Assembly (NCBI RefSeq): GCF_038397755.1
Contig: NZ_CP151637.1
Span: 1 to 64,000, forward strand
Direction of reading: 5' to 3'
DNA from: Microbacterium sp. LWH7-1.2
GTDB lineage: Bacteria > Actinomycetota > Actinomycetes > Actinomycetales > Microbacteriaceae
Length of the DNA stretch: 64,000 bases
Part shown: positions 26,663 through 36,498 of the stretch, piece by piece
Layout: every line of letters starts with the position of its first letter
Position numbering within the stretch: the stretch's first letter is position 1
Program-made: the position numbers and the translations under genes
Notes under the pieces: model-generated
What the model was told of the DNA's origin: nothing
The model's input: only the letters and a program-made list of their open reading frames with translations
Databases searched by the model: none

Positions 26663-27919
26663 TCAGCCGACGATCGCCTCGAAGTTGGACTGCACCGTGT
26701 CGAGGATCTGCTGCGGGTCGCCGTCCTTCAGCCCCTGGAGCTCGGAGTTGAAGTCCGTGATCACGTCGGAGCTCCCGTCGTACGTCGGGAAGCCCTGCGC
26801 GTAGTCGGCACCGGCGAGGAAGGCCGCGAGGGCCGGGTTGTCGCTGGTCCACTGGTCCGCAGCCGATTTCGCCGACGGCATCGGCCCGAACGCCTCCGAG
26901 AAGGCGAGCTGCTGGTCGGCGCTCGTCATGAACTCGACCAGGTCGAGAGCTGCCTCCTGGTTGGGGCTGTCGGCGGCCATGCCCCAGCAGTTCGTGAACT
27001 GCAGGGTGCCCTTGCCGCCGGGTCCTTCCGGCAGCTCCGCGACGACGTACTCCACGTCGGGGAAGTCGTTCGTCATCGCGCCCGTGATCCAGTTGCCTTC
27101 GATCGTCATCGCGCTCAGCTGCTTGCCGAAGGCCTCACCGCCCCAGCCCGCGCCGAGATCCTGCGCGTACGCGAACGAGCCCGCCGCCATCTGGTCCTTG
27201 ACGTAGGTGAGTGCGTCGACGTTCTCCTGACTGTTCGCGATCACCTCGCCGTCCTCGATGAGGCCGCCGCCGGCTTGCGCCATGAACGTTCCGATGCGCT
27301 GCCACTCCCAGCCGAAACTGAGCCCGACGACACCGTCCTTCGTGAGGGTCTGCGCGACCGCCGACAGTTCGTCCCACGTGGTCGGCACGTCGTCGTCGGT
27401 CAGGCCCGCCGCATCCCACAGCCCTTTGTTGATGATGAGGGCGAGCGTCGAGAAGTCTTTCGGCGCACAGTAGAACTGGTCGTCGTAGGTGAAGTTCTCG
27501 ATCAGTGCGGGATAGAAGTCGTCCTTGTTCTCCAGCTCGTCGCCGTACGCCTTGAGCGAGCCGTTGTCGGCGTAGCCGGCCAGCAGCTCAGGTGCCAGGT
27601 AGAAGAGGTCGGGCGGGTCGCCCGCTGCGAATCCCTGCGACAGCTCCTGTGCCTGGTCGGTGGCCACTTTCACCTCGACGTCGACGCCCGACTCTTCCGA
27701 CCACGCCGCGGCCGCTTCCGTCACGGCGTCCGTCTCGGCGTCGCCGCTGGACCCGAACAGGATCGTGAGGCCGTCGTCGGAGCTGGTGAGCTCTCCGTCA
27801 GCGGACCCTCCTCCGTCACCCGAGTCGTCGAAGCCGGAGCCGCAGCCCACGAGGGTCAGTGCCCCGGTGACCAGGAGTGCCCCTGCCGCGAGGGTCGCGC
27901 GTGGGATGTGCCGTGTCAT
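26663..27919 (-). CDS. Extracellular sugar-binding lipoprotein of an ABC transporter
   Basis: A 418-residue substrate-binding protein (family 1 type). The signal peptide ends in a lipobox (ALTLVGCGSG, modified Cys at about residue 26), so it is anchored to the outside of the membrane. A Gly/Asp/Ser linker follows, then the mature domain with LTILFGSSGDAETDAV, PTTWDELSAVAQTL, GNWITGAM and SADQQLAFSEAFGPMPSAKSA, typical of maltose/oligosaccharide-binding proteins. The ATG at 27919 has AAAGGAGAGAG upstream. It is the first gene of the operon and lies behind LacI-type operators. Confidence 0.9.
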   Translation of the reverse strand: MTRHIPRATLAAGALLVTGALTLVGCGSGFDDSGDGGGSADGELTSSDDGLTILFGSSGDAETDAVTEAAAAWSEESGVDVEVKVATDQAQELSQGFAAGDPPDLFYLAPELLAGYADNGSLKAYGDELENKDDFYPALIENFTYDDQFYCAPKDFSTLALIINKGLWDAAGLTDDDVPTTWDELSAVAQTLTKDGVVGLSFGWEWQRIGTFMAQAGGGLIEDGEVIANSQENVDALTYVKDQMAAGSFAYAQDLGAGWGGEAFGKQLSAMTIEGNWITGAMTNDFPDVEYVVAELPEGPGGKGTLQFTNCWGMAADSPNQEAALDLVEFMTSADQQLAFSEAFGPMPSAKSAADQWTSDNPALAAFLAGADYAQGFPTYDGSSDVITDFNSELQGLKDGDPQQILDTVQSNFEAIVG

Positions 27920-27984
27920 GTCTCTCTCCTTTGATGAGTCGGGCGTGACGGCCGGTGAGGGGCGACCCAGGTGCGACCGATCAA

Positions 27985-27998
27985 TTTGAACGATCAAA
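27985..27998. promoter_or_regulatory. LacI-type operator upstream of the ABC operon
   Basis: TTTGAACGATCAAA, a near-perfect palindrome with central CG, lies 66 nt before the binding-protein ATG. It pairs with a second site at 28074-28087. Confidence 0.65.
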
Positions 27999-28062
27999 GT
28001 CCGCCGTCAAGGGTCAAGGTAGAACGAGCCCTTTCGAGCTGTCAACCCGTTTGACGGGCCCG

Positions 28063-28087
28063 TATGATAACGATTTGAACGCTCAAC
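28063..28087 (+). promoter_or_regulatory. lacI promoter -10 with overlapping operator
   Basis: TATGAT (28063-28068) is a good -10 for the regulator gene at 28104. TTTGAACGCTCAAC (28074-28087), nearly identical to the site at 27985, covers the expected transcription start. This suggests autorepression. A further GTCAA/TTGAC pair lies at 28041-28055. Confidence 0.6.
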
Positions 28088-28103
28088 TTCGGCGGGAGGT
28101 CCC

Positions 28104-29123
28104 ATGGTGAAGTCGCCGACGGTCGAAGACGTCGCCCGTGCCGCCGGGGTGTCGAGACAGACCGTGTCGAACGTGATCAACAGCCCGGGGATCGTCAGAG
28201 AGGTCACCCGGGAACGCGTCCGCGCCGCGATCGCCGAGCTCGGCTATGCGCCCTCGATGGCCGCGCGGCGGCTTCGCACGCAGCGCAGCGCGACGATCGG
28301 CATCCACCTCGACCCGTACGCCGGCGGCATCTCCGGCATCGTGCTCGACCGGTTCATCCATGCCCTCACCGAGCGGGCGACGCCGCGCGGCCTCCGGATC
28401 CTCGTGTACGCCGCGAACGACGCAGAGGAGGAGCTGCGCCGCGTCCGGCAGTTGCGCGAAGGCGGAGAGATCGACCGGATCGTGCTGACCGGCACCTATG
28501 CCGGCGACCCTCGAGCCGACTGGCTCGCGGAGCACGGCATCCCGTTCGTGGCCTTCGGCCGGCCGTGGGGTGAGCTGGGCGAGGGGGCGTCGATGGGCAA
28601 TCCCGATCGACCCTGGGTCGACGTCGACGGCGCCGCCGGCACCCGCGCCGCCACCGCCCATGCGCTCGCCCACGGTCCGCGTGTCGCCTTCCTCGGGTGG
28701 CCGGAAGGCTCGGGAACGGGCGACGACCGCGAGCGGGGCTGGCGCGAGGCGATGGGCGTCGGGGCCGACGAGGCCCCACAGCTGCGCTGGACGGCTGTGG
28801 ACACCGTCTCGTCCGCGCGTGCCGTGGCGGCGCAGGGGCTTGCCACCGGTGATGTCGATGCCATCGTGTGCGCGAGCGACACTCTGGCGGTCGGCGCCCA
28901 CCTCGCCGCCTCGCACGATGGTCACCCCGACATGCTCGTCGTGGGATTCGACAACACCCCGGTCGCCGAGGCGCTCGAGCTGTCGAGCGTGGAGCAGCGG
29001 CCGGAGCGGGTCGCGGAGGCGGTGCTCGACCTGCTCGTCGCGGAGACCGGGACGTATGACGGGGCGTGGCACCGGCTGATCGAACCCGAGTTGATCGTCC
29101 GCACGCGGGAGCAGCCTTCGTAG
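28104..29123 (+). CDS. LacI-family transcriptional regulator of the divergent sugar operon
   Basis: A 339-residue repressor. The N-terminal helix-turn-helix is TVEDVARAAGVSRQTVSNVIN (about residues 6-26), with hinge region LGYAPSMAARRLRTQRS. The effector domain contains DAIVCASDTLAVGAHLAA and VVGFDNTPVAEALELSSVEQRPE in the usual LacI/GalR order. A GGGAGG ribosome site precedes the ATG. It is divergent from the ABC transporter/debranching-enzyme operon and flanked by two matching palindromes, so it very probably controls that operon and itself. Confidence 0.9.
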   Translation: MVKSPTVEDVARAAGVSRQTVSNVINSPGIVREVTRERVRAAIAELGYAPSMAARRLRTQRSATIGIHLDPYAGGISGIVLDRFIHALTERATPRGLRILVYAANDAEEELRRVRQLREGGEIDRIVLTGTYAGDPRADWLAEHGIPFVAFGRPWGELGEGASMGNPDRPWVDVDGAAGTRAATAHALAHGPRVAFLGWPEGSGTGDDRERGWREAMGVGADEAPQLRWTAVDTVSSARAVAAQGLATGDVDAIVCASDTLAVGAHLAASHDGHPDMLVVGFDNTPVAEALELSSVEQRPERVAEAVLDLLVAETGTYDGAWHRLIEPELIVRTREQPS

Positions 29124-29171
29124 CGCCGCGGCCTCGTGCTGCTCGACGCTCGGCGCGGCGGCCGACGACTC

Positions 29172-30425
29172 TCACAGGGAGCGGGTGGCGCTCTCCGCCG
29201 GACGCCCGGTCTTCGGTCTGCGATGCTCGCGGGGGAGGCCCAGCAGGGCGATGACACCGCTGAGGAGGTAGAGGCATCCCTGCAGCTCGAGAAGCGGGAG
29301 CAGGCCGATCGGTCCGTCGGACAGGGCGCCGAGGAGGATGCCGATCGCCTGTCCGAGTGCGGCGACCAGTCCGACGGCGGCGAACACGGCGCCGCGCTGC
29401 CGCGGCTCGGAGTGCTCCTGCAGCACGCTCATGAGCCCGGCGATCATGATCACGCCCGGCGCGCCGACGGCGGCGAACAGTGCGACGTACGGCCAGACGT
29501 CGGTGGTGAGCGCGGGAAGGTTCCACGTCACCAGCGACAGCGCGCCGAACGCGAACAGGCTCAGCGCGGTGAGCGCTCGCGGCGAGGAACCGCGCACGAG
29601 GAACCCGAGGACGACGCCGGCGGCGACTGCGCCGATCGCCTGGATGCCGCGCAGGAGGCCGACGTCGGCATCCGATCCGCGCAGCGGGCCGAGCGCGAAA
29701 AGAACGAAGAGGACGAGGAACATCCCCTGCGCCACGCTCGACACGAAGATCACGGCGAACGCGCCGCGCAGCCGCGGGATGCGGAGCGCGGCGAGGATCC
29801 CCGCCGGGCGCGCTCCGAGGTCAGAGTCCGGGGACGGACCGGCCTCGGCCGGCGCGACTGCCGGCAGCGTCGCGATGAGGATCGCCGAGGCGGCGTAGGT
29901 CAGAGCGTCGACGACGACGATCAGGCCCAGGTCGCCGACCGCGAGCAGCACTCCGCCCAGCGGGCCGCCGACGAGCCGCCCGAGGTTTTGGTTGAGGCCG
30001 ATCAGGGCGTTCGCCGAGACGAGGCGGCCGGTGTCGACCAGCTCGGGCAGGAGCGTGTTCTTCGCGGGTTCGAACAGCGTGCTGAGCGACGCGTGGACGA
30101 AGATGACGGCATACGCGAGCGGGAGGTCGGCCACCTCGTCGACCCACAGCAGCGGCAACAGCGCGAGCGCCTGGCCCACGTTGACCGCCACCATGATCCA
30201 GCGGCGGTCGAACCGCCCGATGAGCCGGGCGGCGACGGGCGCGAGCGCCACGGCGGGGATGAGCTCGAGGAGGAAGGCGATCGAGGTGCCGAGCGCCGAG
30301 CCCGTCAGCTGGAAGACGACCAGCGGCAGCGCGATGAACAGGAGCCAGTCGCCCGTATCGGAGATGAGCCCGGCGGCCCAGAGCCGGCGGAACGAGGGGA
30401 TCGCGAAGGCGGTGCGGGAAGTCAT
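29172..30425 (-). CDS. MFS-family transporter, probable exporter
   Basis: A 417-residue membrane protein starting MTSRTAFAIPSFRRLWAAGLISDTGDWLL, the standard opening of the MFS_3/enterobactin-exporter-like group. About twelve hydrophobic helices follow, with the cytoplasmic loop RLIGRFDRRWIMVAVN after helix 2 and LFEPAKNTLLPELVD after helix 4. The start codon overlaps the stop of the ArsR-type gene as ATGA, so the regulator and pump are translationally coupled. This suggests inducible drug or metabolite efflux. The substrate is unknown. Confidence 0.85.
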   Translation of the reverse strand: MTSRTAFAIPSFRRLWAAGLISDTGDWLLFIALPLVVFQLTGSALGTSIAFLLELIPAVALAPVAARLIGRFDRRWIMVAVNVGQALALLPLLWVDEVADLPLAYAVIFVHASLSTLFEPAKNTLLPELVDTGRLVSANALIGLNQNLGRLVGGPLGGVLLAVGDLGLIVVVDALTYAASAILIATLPAVAPAEAGPSPDSDLGARPAGILAALRIPRLRGAFAVIFVSSVAQGMFLVLFVLFALGPLRGSDADVGLLRGIQAIGAVAAGVVLGFLVRGSSPRALTALSLFAFGALSLVTWNLPALTTDVWPYVALFAAVGAPGVIMIAGLMSVLQEHSEPRQRGAVFAAVGLVAALGQAIGILLGALSDGPIGLLPLLELQGCLYLLSGVIALLGLPREHRRPKTGRPAESATRSL

Positions 30426-31006
30426 CGCTCGGCCTCGCCGAAGCTGGGTCGCGGGAACGCGAGCAGGGAGAGGCTGGCGATCGCCGCGTCGTCGGGGGCG
30501 TCGGCCCTCGTCGCCGCGATGAACGGCCGGACGATCGCGTCGATGCGCCCGACGATCGACTGCAGCTCGTCGGGCGTGACGCGCAGCCCGTACTGCGCGT
30601 GGGCGTCGACGTCGCGCCACGCGCCCTCGATGCGGTCGCGTCGGCGCACGTGCTCGCGCGCCAGCTGGTAGTCGAGCTGCAGGGACGCTTCGAGCATCGC
30701 GGTCGCGCTGGCGACGACCGACGGGTCGTCTGAGTCGAGGTCCAGGCTCAGGCCGGTGATCGTCGCCTGCCACGGTCGTTCCCGGCCGTCGTCGGAGGCC
30801 GCCCGTTCGACGAGGCCGTGCCTGGCGAGCACCCGCAGGTGGTAGCTGCAGTTCGAAGGGTTGTCGTCGACGGCCCTCGCGCACTCGGACGCGCTGGCGG
30901 CGCCGTGCGACATGAGAAAGCTCAGCAGATCGAGGCGCACCGGGTGGGCGAGTGCCTCGAGCGCGGCGGGGTCGGTGATCGTCCGTCTGATCTCGGGTGC
31001 AGGCAT
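30422..31006 (-). CDS. ArsR-type helix-turn-helix regulator
   Basis: A 194-residue DNA-binding protein. The winged helix is near the start: TDPAALEALAHPVRLDLLSFLMSHGAASASECARAVDDNPSNCSYHLRVLARHGLVERA (about residues 11-69), which resembles helix_turn_helix_5/ArsR domains. A helical C-terminal part (LEASLQLDYQLAREHVRRRD) may mediate dimerisation or ligand binding. No metal-binding cysteine pair is seen in the usual ArsR position, so a metal sensor is unlikely. It sits directly upstream of the MFS gene behind a palindromic operator. Confidence 0.82.
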   Translation of the reverse strand: MPAPEIRRTITDPAALEALAHPVRLDLLSFLMSHGAASASECARAVDDNPSNCSYHLRVLARHGLVERAASDDGRERPWQATITGLSLDLDSDDPSVVASATAMLEASLQLDYQLAREHVRRRDRIEGAWRDVDAHAQYGLRVTPDELQSIVGRIDAIVRPFIAATRADAPDDAAIASLSLLAFPRPSFGEAER

Positions 31007-31014
31007 GGTCGTCC

Positions 31015-31061
31015 AATCTGAAAGGCGCTTTCAGATTAGCTTCCGAAGGGAAAACCTGCAA
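31015..31061 (-). promoter_or_regulatory. Promoter with palindromic operator for the ArsR-MFS operon
   Basis: On the minus strand -35 TTGCAG (31061-31056), a 17-bp spacer and -10 TAATCT (31038-31033). A perfect palindrome covers the -10 and start: AATCTGAAAG (31015-31024), GCG, CTTTCAGATT (31028-31037). A further half-site CTTTCAGA lies at 31066-31073. Binding there would block transcription. Confidence 0.7.
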
Positions 31062-31068
31062 GGCTCTT

Positions 31069-31863
31069 TCAGAGTTTGGGTGCCCTAGGCCGGGCACCCC
31101 CGATGCGCCGGCCGAGTTCGGCCGCGACGGGGGTGATCAGCTCGGCGAGCGTGCCCGGCTCCCGGGCGCCCTCCGCGGGAAAGGTGACGGCGATCGCGGC
31201 GATCGGCCAGCCGACATGATCAAGCACGGCGACTCCGACGGAGCCGAGCCCGAGCGTGACCTCTCCGTCCTCGAACGCCCACCCGCGTTCCCGCACCCGA
31301 CGGAGGACTTCGCGCAGCTCGCCGGGTCGCTGCGGGCCCCGGCCGGTGCGGTCGGCGAAGGACGCGGCATCCGGGAACAGCGCCCTCACCTGCTCCCGAG
31401 GAAGCGCCGCGAGCATGGCCCGTCCCGTGGCCGTCAGGTGGGCGGGCAGGCGCACGCCCACATCGGTGACGAGAGCGGGCCGGCGCGGCGCCCGTTCCTC
31501 GACGATGTAGAGCACATCGCGACCGTGCATCACTGCCAGATGCGCGCTCTCGCCGGTGCGGTCGACGAGGTCGGCGAGAACCGGCCTGCCCAGCCGAGCG
31601 AGCGGCTCCTGGCGGGAGTACCCGCCCGCGAGCTCGAATGCCGCGATACCGAGACCCCAGCGGCGATCCTCGGGGAGGTGCACGACGAACTGGTGCTCCT
31701 GCAGGGCGGCGAGCAGGTGGTACACCGTGGAGCGCGGGATGCCGAGGGCGGTCGCGATGGAGCGTGCAGGCGCCGGTCCGCGCTGGTGCGCGAGGTGCGA
31801 GAGGATCCGCAGCGTCTGGTCGGCGGCGGGCACCTGCGGTCTCGTCCCGTTGTCTGGAATCAC
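31069..31863 (-). CDS. IclR-family regulator, probably of the hut genes
   Basis: About 264 residues if started at GTG 31863 (longer upstream starts are possible and no good ribosome site is seen). The N-terminal winged helix is PAADQTLRILSHLAHQRGPAPARSIATALGIPRSTVYHLLAALQEHQFV. The effector domain holds the typical VMHGRDVLYIVEE, LTATGRAMLAALP and GVAVLDHVGWPIAAIAVTFPAEG. IclR regulators commonly sense aromatic or imidazole acids. Its divergent position 58 nt from hutH makes it the likely histidine-utilisation regulator. Confidence 0.82.
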   Translation of the reverse strand: MIPDNGTRPQVPAADQTLRILSHLAHQRGPAPARSIATALGIPRSTVYHLLAALQEHQFVVHLPEDRRWGLGIAAFELAGGYSRQEPLARLGRPVLADLVDRTGESAHLAVMHGRDVLYIVEERAPRRPALVTDVGVRLPAHLTATGRAMLAALPREQVRALFPDAASFADRTGRGPQRPGELREVLRRVRERGWAFEDGEVTLGLGSVGVAVLDHVGWPIAAIAVTFPAEGAREPGTLAELITPVAAELGRRIGGARPRAPKL

Positions 31864-31868
31864 AGACA
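31851..31868. promoter_or_regulatory. Inverted repeat at the IclR gene start
   Basis: TGTCTG (31851-31856) and CAGACA (31863-31868) are perfect 6-bp arms around 6 nt, overlapping the likely IclR start codon. It is a candidate operator in the IclR/hutH divergent region. Confidence 0.4.
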
Positions 31869-31921
31869 GAGGATCCCATGACCCGCTGTCGCGCGCCACG
31901 GTCGCGGTGTGGAATCGGAGC

Positions 31922-33493
31922 ATGACCATCGTCACGCCCTCCTCAGCCCGCGACGTCGCCGTCGTCACCGTCGGTGCGGCGCCGCTGCGTCCCGACGAGG
32001 TCGTCGCCGTCGCTCGCCACGGCGCCCTCGTCGAACTCGCCCCCGAGGCCCTGGCACGCGTCGCCGCGACCCGCGCGCTCGTCGAAGGCCTCGCCGACGA
32101 CCCCGAACCGCACTACGGCATCTCGACCGGCTTCGGCGCGCTCGCCACGACATTCATCGCCGCCGAGCGCCGCATGCAGCTGCAGGCGAGCCTCATCCGC
32201 TCACACGCGGCAGGCACCGGCGCGGAGGTCGAGCGCGAGGTCGTGCGCGCGCTCATGCTCCTGCGCCTGCAGACCCTGGCGACCGGCCACACGGGCGTGC
32301 GCCCCGTCGTCGTCGAGACCTACGCGGCGATGCTGAACGCCGGCATCACCCCGATCGTCCGTGAATACGGCTCGCTCGGCTGCTCCGGCGACCTCGCGCC
32401 ACTGTCGCACGTCGCGCTCGCGGCGATGGGTGAGGGACGGGTGCGCACCGCGACCGGCGACGAGGTTGACGCGGCCGACGCACTGGCGGCAGCATCCGTG
32501 TCCCCGCTCGTGCTGCGCGAGAAGGAGGGACTCGCGCTCATCAACGGCACCGACGGCATGCTCGGGATGCTGCTGCTGGCGCTCCATGACCTCTCGGTGC
32601 TGCTCGACACGGCGGACGTCGCCGCGGGCATGTCGGTCGAGTCGCAGCTGGGCACCGATGCGGTGTTCGCCGCCGACCTGCAGGCGCTGCGGCCGCAGGT
32701 GGGTCAGGCCGTGTCTGCCGCGAACCTGCGGGCCGTGCTCGAGGGCTCGGGGATCATGGCGTCGCACCGCGACCCCGCGGTCTGCACCCGCGTGCAGGAC
32801 GCGTACTCGCTGCGCTGCTCGCCGCAGGTGCACGGCGCCGCGCGCGACACCGCCGACCACGCGCTGCTCATCGCCTCCCGCGAGCTCGCCGCCGCCGTCG
32901 ACAACCCCGTGATCACGGACGATGGGCGCGTAGAGTCCAACGGCAACTTCCACGGCGCGCCGGTGGCGTACGTGCTCGACTTCCTCGCGATCGCGGTCGC
33001 CGACGTCGCGTCGATCTCGGAGCGGCGCACCGACCGCGCCCTCGACCGCGCGCGCAGCAACGGGCTGCCGCCGTTCCTCGCCGACGAGGTCGGCGTCGAC
33101 TCGGGCTTCATGATCGCGCAGTACGCCGCGGCGGGCATCGTCTCGGAGCTCAAGCGACTGGCGGTGCCGGCATCCGTCGACTCGATCCCCTCGTCCGCCA
33201 TGCAGGAGGACCATGTCTCGATGGGGTGGGCGGCCGCGCGCAAGCTCCGCCGCGCGATCGACGGGCTCTCGCGCGTGCTCGCGATCGAGGTGCTCACCGC
33301 TTCCCGCGCGCTCGACCTGCGGGCGCCGCTGCAGCCGGCAGCTGCCACGGGCGCCGTGCGCGCCCTCGTGCGCACCGTCGCCGGCGGCCCCGGTCCCGAC
33401 CGCTACCTCTCGCCCGAGATGGAGGCCGTGACCACGCTCGTGCAGGCGGGCGCCGTCGCTGCAGTCGCCTACCAGACCACCACGAAGGAGTGA
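31922..33493 (+). CDS. hutH: Histidine ammonia-lyase
   Basis: A 523-residue lyase removing ammonia from histidine to give trans-urocanate. [16 protein letters not shown] (about residues 64-79) carries the catalytic tyrosine. The MIO prosthetic group should form from Cys154-Ser155-Gly156 in [15 protein letters not shown], which has Cys in place of the textbook Ala; I believe this is common in actinobacterial enzymes. [26 protein letters not shown] and [11 protein letters not shown] follow in order. The ATG at 31922 gives the normal family length. A TGGAAT hexamer 6 nt upstream may be its -10. Confidence 0.95.
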   Translation: MTIVTPSSARDVAVVTVGAAPLRPDEVVAVARHGALVELAPEALARVAATRALVEGLADDPEPHYGISTGFGALATTFIAAERRMQLQASLIRSHAAGTGAEVEREVVRALMLLRLQTLATGHTGVRPVVVETYAAMLNAGITPIVREYGSLGCSGDLAPLSHVALAAMGEGRVRTATGDEVDAADALAAASVSPLVLREKEGLALINGTDGMLGMLLLALHDLSVLLDTADVAAGMSVESQLGTDAVFAADLQALRPQVGQAVSAANLRAVLEGSGIMASHRDPAVCTRVQDAYSLRCSPQVHGAARDTADHALLIASRELAAAVDNPVITDDGRVESNGNFHGAPVAYVLDFLAIAVADVASISERRTDRALDRARSNGLPPFLADEVGVDSGFMIAQYAAAGIVSELKRLAVPASVDSIPSSAMQEDHVSMGWAAARKLRRAIDGLSRVLAIEVLTASRALDLRAPLQPAAATGAVRALVRTVAGGPGPDRYLSPEMEAVTTLVQAGAVAAVAYQTTTKE

Positions 33494-33495
33494 CG

Positions 33496-35229
33496 ATGTC
33501 CGTTTCGACAAGCTCGACGACCACGTCCGCCACGCGCGGACTCGGCGAGGGCGCCGTGCGCGCGCCGCGCGGCCCCGAGCGCACCGCGAAGAGCTGGGGT
33601 GCCGAGGCCGCCAAGCGCATGCTCATGAACAACCTCGACCCCGAGGTCGCCGAGCACCCCGAAGACCTCGTGGTCTACGGCGGCACCGGTCGCGCCGCCC
33701 GCAGCTGGGAGGCGTTCGACGCCATCGTCCGCACGCTCGACGAGCTCGAGCCCGACGAGACGCTCCTGGTTCAGTCCGGCAAGCCGGTCGGCGTCTTCCG
33801 CACGCACGAGTGGGCGCCCCGCGTGCTCATCGCCAACTCGAACCTCGTGGGGGACTGGGCGACGTGGCCCGAGTTCCGTCGCCTCGAAGAGCTCGGCCTC
33901 ACCATGTACGGGCAGATGACCGCCGGCTCATGGATCTACATCGGCACGCAGGGCATCCTGCAGGGCACGTACGAGACATTCGCCGCGGTGGCGCGCTCCC
34001 TGGCCGAGAAGAACGGGACGGATGCCGCCACCGCGAGCCTCGCCGGAACCCTCACGCTCACCGGCGGCGCGGGCGGCATGGGCGGCGCGCAGCCCCTCGC
34101 CGTGACCCTCAACGGGGGAGCGGTGCTCATCGTCGACGTGGACGAGTCGCGCCTGGCGCGCCGCGTCGAGCACGGGTACCTCGACGAGTACACGACCGAT
34201 CTCGACGCGGCCCTCGCGCGGGTCGTCGCGGCGAAGGACGCGGGGGAGGCGCTCTCGGTCGGGGTGGTGGGCAACGCCGCCGAGGTCTTCGGGGACGTGT
34301 TGCTGCGCCACCGCGCGGGTGACCTGACGGTCGACATCGTCACCGACCAGACCAGCGCCCACGACCCACTGGCGTACCTGCCGGTGGGCATCGCGTTCGA
34401 CGACTGGAAGGCCGAGGCAGCCCGCGACCCGGAGGGCTTCACCGCCCGCGCGCGCGGCAGCATGGCCAAGCACGTCGCGGCGATGGTGGGGTTCCAGGAC
34501 GCCGGCGCCGAGGTCTTCGACTACGGCAACTCGATCCGTGCCGAGGCGCAGCTGGGCGGGTTCGAGCGGGCCTTCGCTTTCCCGGGCTTCGTGCCCGCGT
34601 ACATCCGTCCGCAGTTCGCCGAGGGCCGCGGCCCGTTCCGCTGGGTCGCGCTCTCGGGGGACCCGGAGGACATCCGCAAGACCGACGAGGCCGTGAAGGC
34701 ACTGTTCCCCGACAACGCCGGGCTGGTGCGCTGGCTCGACAAGGCCGGTGACGCCGTGCACTTCGAGGGTCTGCCGGCGCGCATCTGCTGGCTCGGCTAC
34801 AAGGAGCGCCACCTCGCCGGCCTCAAGTTCAACGAGATGGTCGCCTCGGGCGAGCTGTCGGGGCCGATCGTGATCGGTCGCGACCACCTCGACGCCGGAT
34901 CTGTCGCCTCGCCGTACCGCGAGACCGAGGCGATGGCCGATGGCTCCGACGCGATCGCCGACTGGCCGCTGCTCAATGCCCTCCTCAACACGGCATCGGG
35001 AGCGGCGTGGGTGTCGATCCACCACGGCGGCGGCGTCGGCATCGGCCGCAGCATCCATGCCGGTCAGGTGACCGTGGCCGACGGCACGCCGCTGGCCGCA
35101 GAGAAGCTGGAGCGCGTGCTCACGAACGACCCCGGCACCGGCGTCATGCGCCACGTCGACGCCGGGTACGACCGGGCGAAGGAGGTCGCGCGCGAGCGCG
35201 GCCTGAACGTGCCGATGCTCGGCGAGTGA
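33496..35229 (+). CDS. hutU: Urocanate hydratase
   Basis: A 577-residue NAD-dependent enzyme converting urocanate to 4-imidazolone-5-propionate. Seen are [27 protein letters not shown] near the start, the NAD-binding [36 protein letters not shown], the catalytic cysteine in [14 protein letters not shown] and the C-terminal [25 protein letters not shown] ahead of the ATG overlaps the hutH stop region (2-nt gap), so the two genes are coupled. Confidence 0.96.
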   Translation: MSVSTSSTTTSATRGLGEGAVRAPRGPERTAKSWGAEAAKRMLMNNLDPEVAEHPEDLVVYGGTGRAARSWEAFDAIVRTLDELEPDETLLVQSGKPVGVFRTHEWAPRVLIANSNLVGDWATWPEFRRLEELGLTMYGQMTAGSWIYIGTQGILQGTYETFAAVARSLAEKNGTDAATASLAGTLTLTGGAGGMGGAQPLAVTLNGGAVLIVDVDESRLARRVEHGYLDEYTTDLDAALARVVAAKDAGEALSVGVVGNAAEVFGDVLLRHRAGDLTVDIVTDQTSAHDPLAYLPVGIAFDDWKAEAARDPEGFTARARGSMAKHVAAMVGFQDAGAEVFDYGNSIRAEAQLGGFERAFAFPGFVPAYIRPQFAEGRGPFRWVALSGDPEDIRKTDEAVKALFPDNAGLVRWLDKAGDAVHFEGLPARICWLGYKERHLAGLKFNEMVASGELSGPIVIGRDHLDAGSVASPYRETEAMADGSDAIADWPLLNALLNTASGAAWVSIHHGGGVGIGRSIHAGQVTVADGTPLAAEKLERVLTNDPGTGVMRHVDAGYDRAKEVARERGLNVPMLGE

Positions 35230-35241
35230 CGGACGGATGCT

Positions 35242-36483
35242 GTGACCGCGACGCTCATCACCAACATCGGCGAACTCACGACCAACGTCGCCGCCGACGG
35301 CGATCCCCTGGGCACGCTGCACGACGCCGCCGTGCTGATCGTCGGAGGCCGCATCGCCTGGGTCGGCCCCGCCTCCGCCGCCCACGACCGCGAGAGTACT
35401 TCTGGTGGACGAGAGGTGGGTAGCCACCCCGCATCTCGTTCACCGGATGTTCTCTCGCGGCAAGAGGGGCTCGAGGTCGTCGACGCCGGGGGGCGCGCGG
35501 TCATCCCGGGCTTCGTCGACAGCCACACCCACCTCGTGTTCGGCGGCGACCGCGCCGACGAGTTCGAGGCGCGCATGACCGGTGCGCCGTATGCCGCAGG
35601 GGGCATACGGCGTACCGTAGCGGCGACCCGCGCCGCGAGCGACGACGAACTGCGGGCGCGCCTGGCGGCCTTCGTGGCCGAGCTCCACGCTCAAGGGACG
35701 ACGACGTTCGAGATCAAGACGGGGTACGGGCTCACCGTCGCCGACGAGGAACGGCTCGCACGTCTCGCCGCCGAGGTGACTCCCGAGGTCACGTTCCTCG
35801 GCGCCCACGTCGTGCCGGAAGAGTACAGCGAGCGACGCGCGGGCTATGTCGACCTCGTGTGCGGCGCCATGCTCCACGCCTGCGCCCCGCATAGCCGGTG
35901 GATCGACGTGTTCTGCGAACGCGGGGCGTTCACACCGGACGAGGCGCGGCGCATCCTCGCCGCCGGTGTCGCGCACGGCCTGCAGCCGCGCGTGCACGGC
36001 AATCAGCTCGGGCCAGGCGACGGCGTGCGTCTCGCGGTCGAGCGGGGCGCAGCATCCGTCGACCACTGCACCTATCTCTCCGACGACGATGTGGCCGCGC
36101 TCGCGGAGTCGGACACGGTCGCCACGCTGCTGCCGGGCGTGGAGTTCTCGACCCGCCAGCCATACCCCGACGCGCGACGGCTGATCGACGCGGGCGTCAC
36201 CGTGGCGCTCGCGAGCGACTGCAACCCGGGGTCGAGCTTCACGAGCTCGATGCCGCTCATGATCGCGCTGGCGGTGCGCGAGATGGGGATGACGCCGGCC
36301 GAGGCGGTGTGGGCGGCGACCGCCGGCGGCGCGAAGGCGCTGCGCCGTGACGACGTCGGTGTGCTCGCTGTGGGCGGGCGCGCCGACCTCGTGATGCTCG
36401 GCGCGCAGACCCGGGTGCACCTCGCGTATCGGCCAGGTGTGCCGCTCGTGAACACCGTCTGGATCGGCGGCGCCGAGGCCTGA
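35242..36483 (+). CDS. hutI: Imidazolonepropionase with an in-frame palindromic insertion
   Basis: A 413-residue amidohydrolase opening the imidazolone ring to N-formimidoylglutamate. The metal site is complete: [14 protein letters not shown] (HxH), HVVPEEY region, [13 protein letters not shown] and the Asp in [11 protein letters not shown]. The start is GTG 35242 with only a weak ribosome site. Residues ~50-73, between VGPASAAHD and LEVVDAGG, are a Ser/Gly/Arg-rich stretch not expected in the family. It coincides with a long palindrome (35388-35460) inserted without breaking the frame. The extra loop precedes the barrel, so activity may survive. Confidence 0.92.
   Translation: MTATLITNIGELTTNVAADGDPLGTLHDAAVLIVGGRIAWVGPASAAHDRESTSGGREVGSHPASRSPDVLSRQEGLEVVDAGGRAVIPGFVDSHTHLVFGGDRADEFEARMTGAPYAAGGIRRTVAATRAASDDELRARLAAFVAELHAQGTTTFEIKTGYGLTVADEERLARLAAEVTPEVTFLGAHVVPEEYSERRAGYVDLVCGAMLHACAPHSRWIDVFCERGAFTPDEARRILAAGVAHGLQPRVHGNQLGPGDGVRLAVERGAASVDHCTYLSDDDVAALAESDTVATLLPGVEFSTRQPYPDARRLIDAGVTVALASDCNPGSSFTSSMPLMIALAVREMGMTPAEAVWAATAGGAKALRRDDVGVLAVGGRADLVMLGAQTRVHLAYRPGVPLVNTVWIGGAEA
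35388..35460. repeat. 73-nt palindromic element inside hutI
   Basis: The outer arms CCGCGAGAG (35388-35396) and CTCTCGCGG (35452-35460) are perfect complements. An imperfect inner stem (CTGGTGGACGAGA against TCTCGTTCACCGG) leads to GGTGG/CCACC (35415-35419, 35424-35428) closing a GTAG loop. It looks like an inserted REP-like element that is translated as part of hutI. Confidence 0.7.
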
Positions 36484-36498
36484 TCCGTCCAGCGCCGG

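Noticed and set aside
35586..35611. Perfect palindrome GCCGTATGCC / GGCATACGGC within hutI
   Set aside because: It encodes the conserved [16 protein letters not shown] segment expected in imidazolonepropionases, so it is probably coincidental and not inserted.
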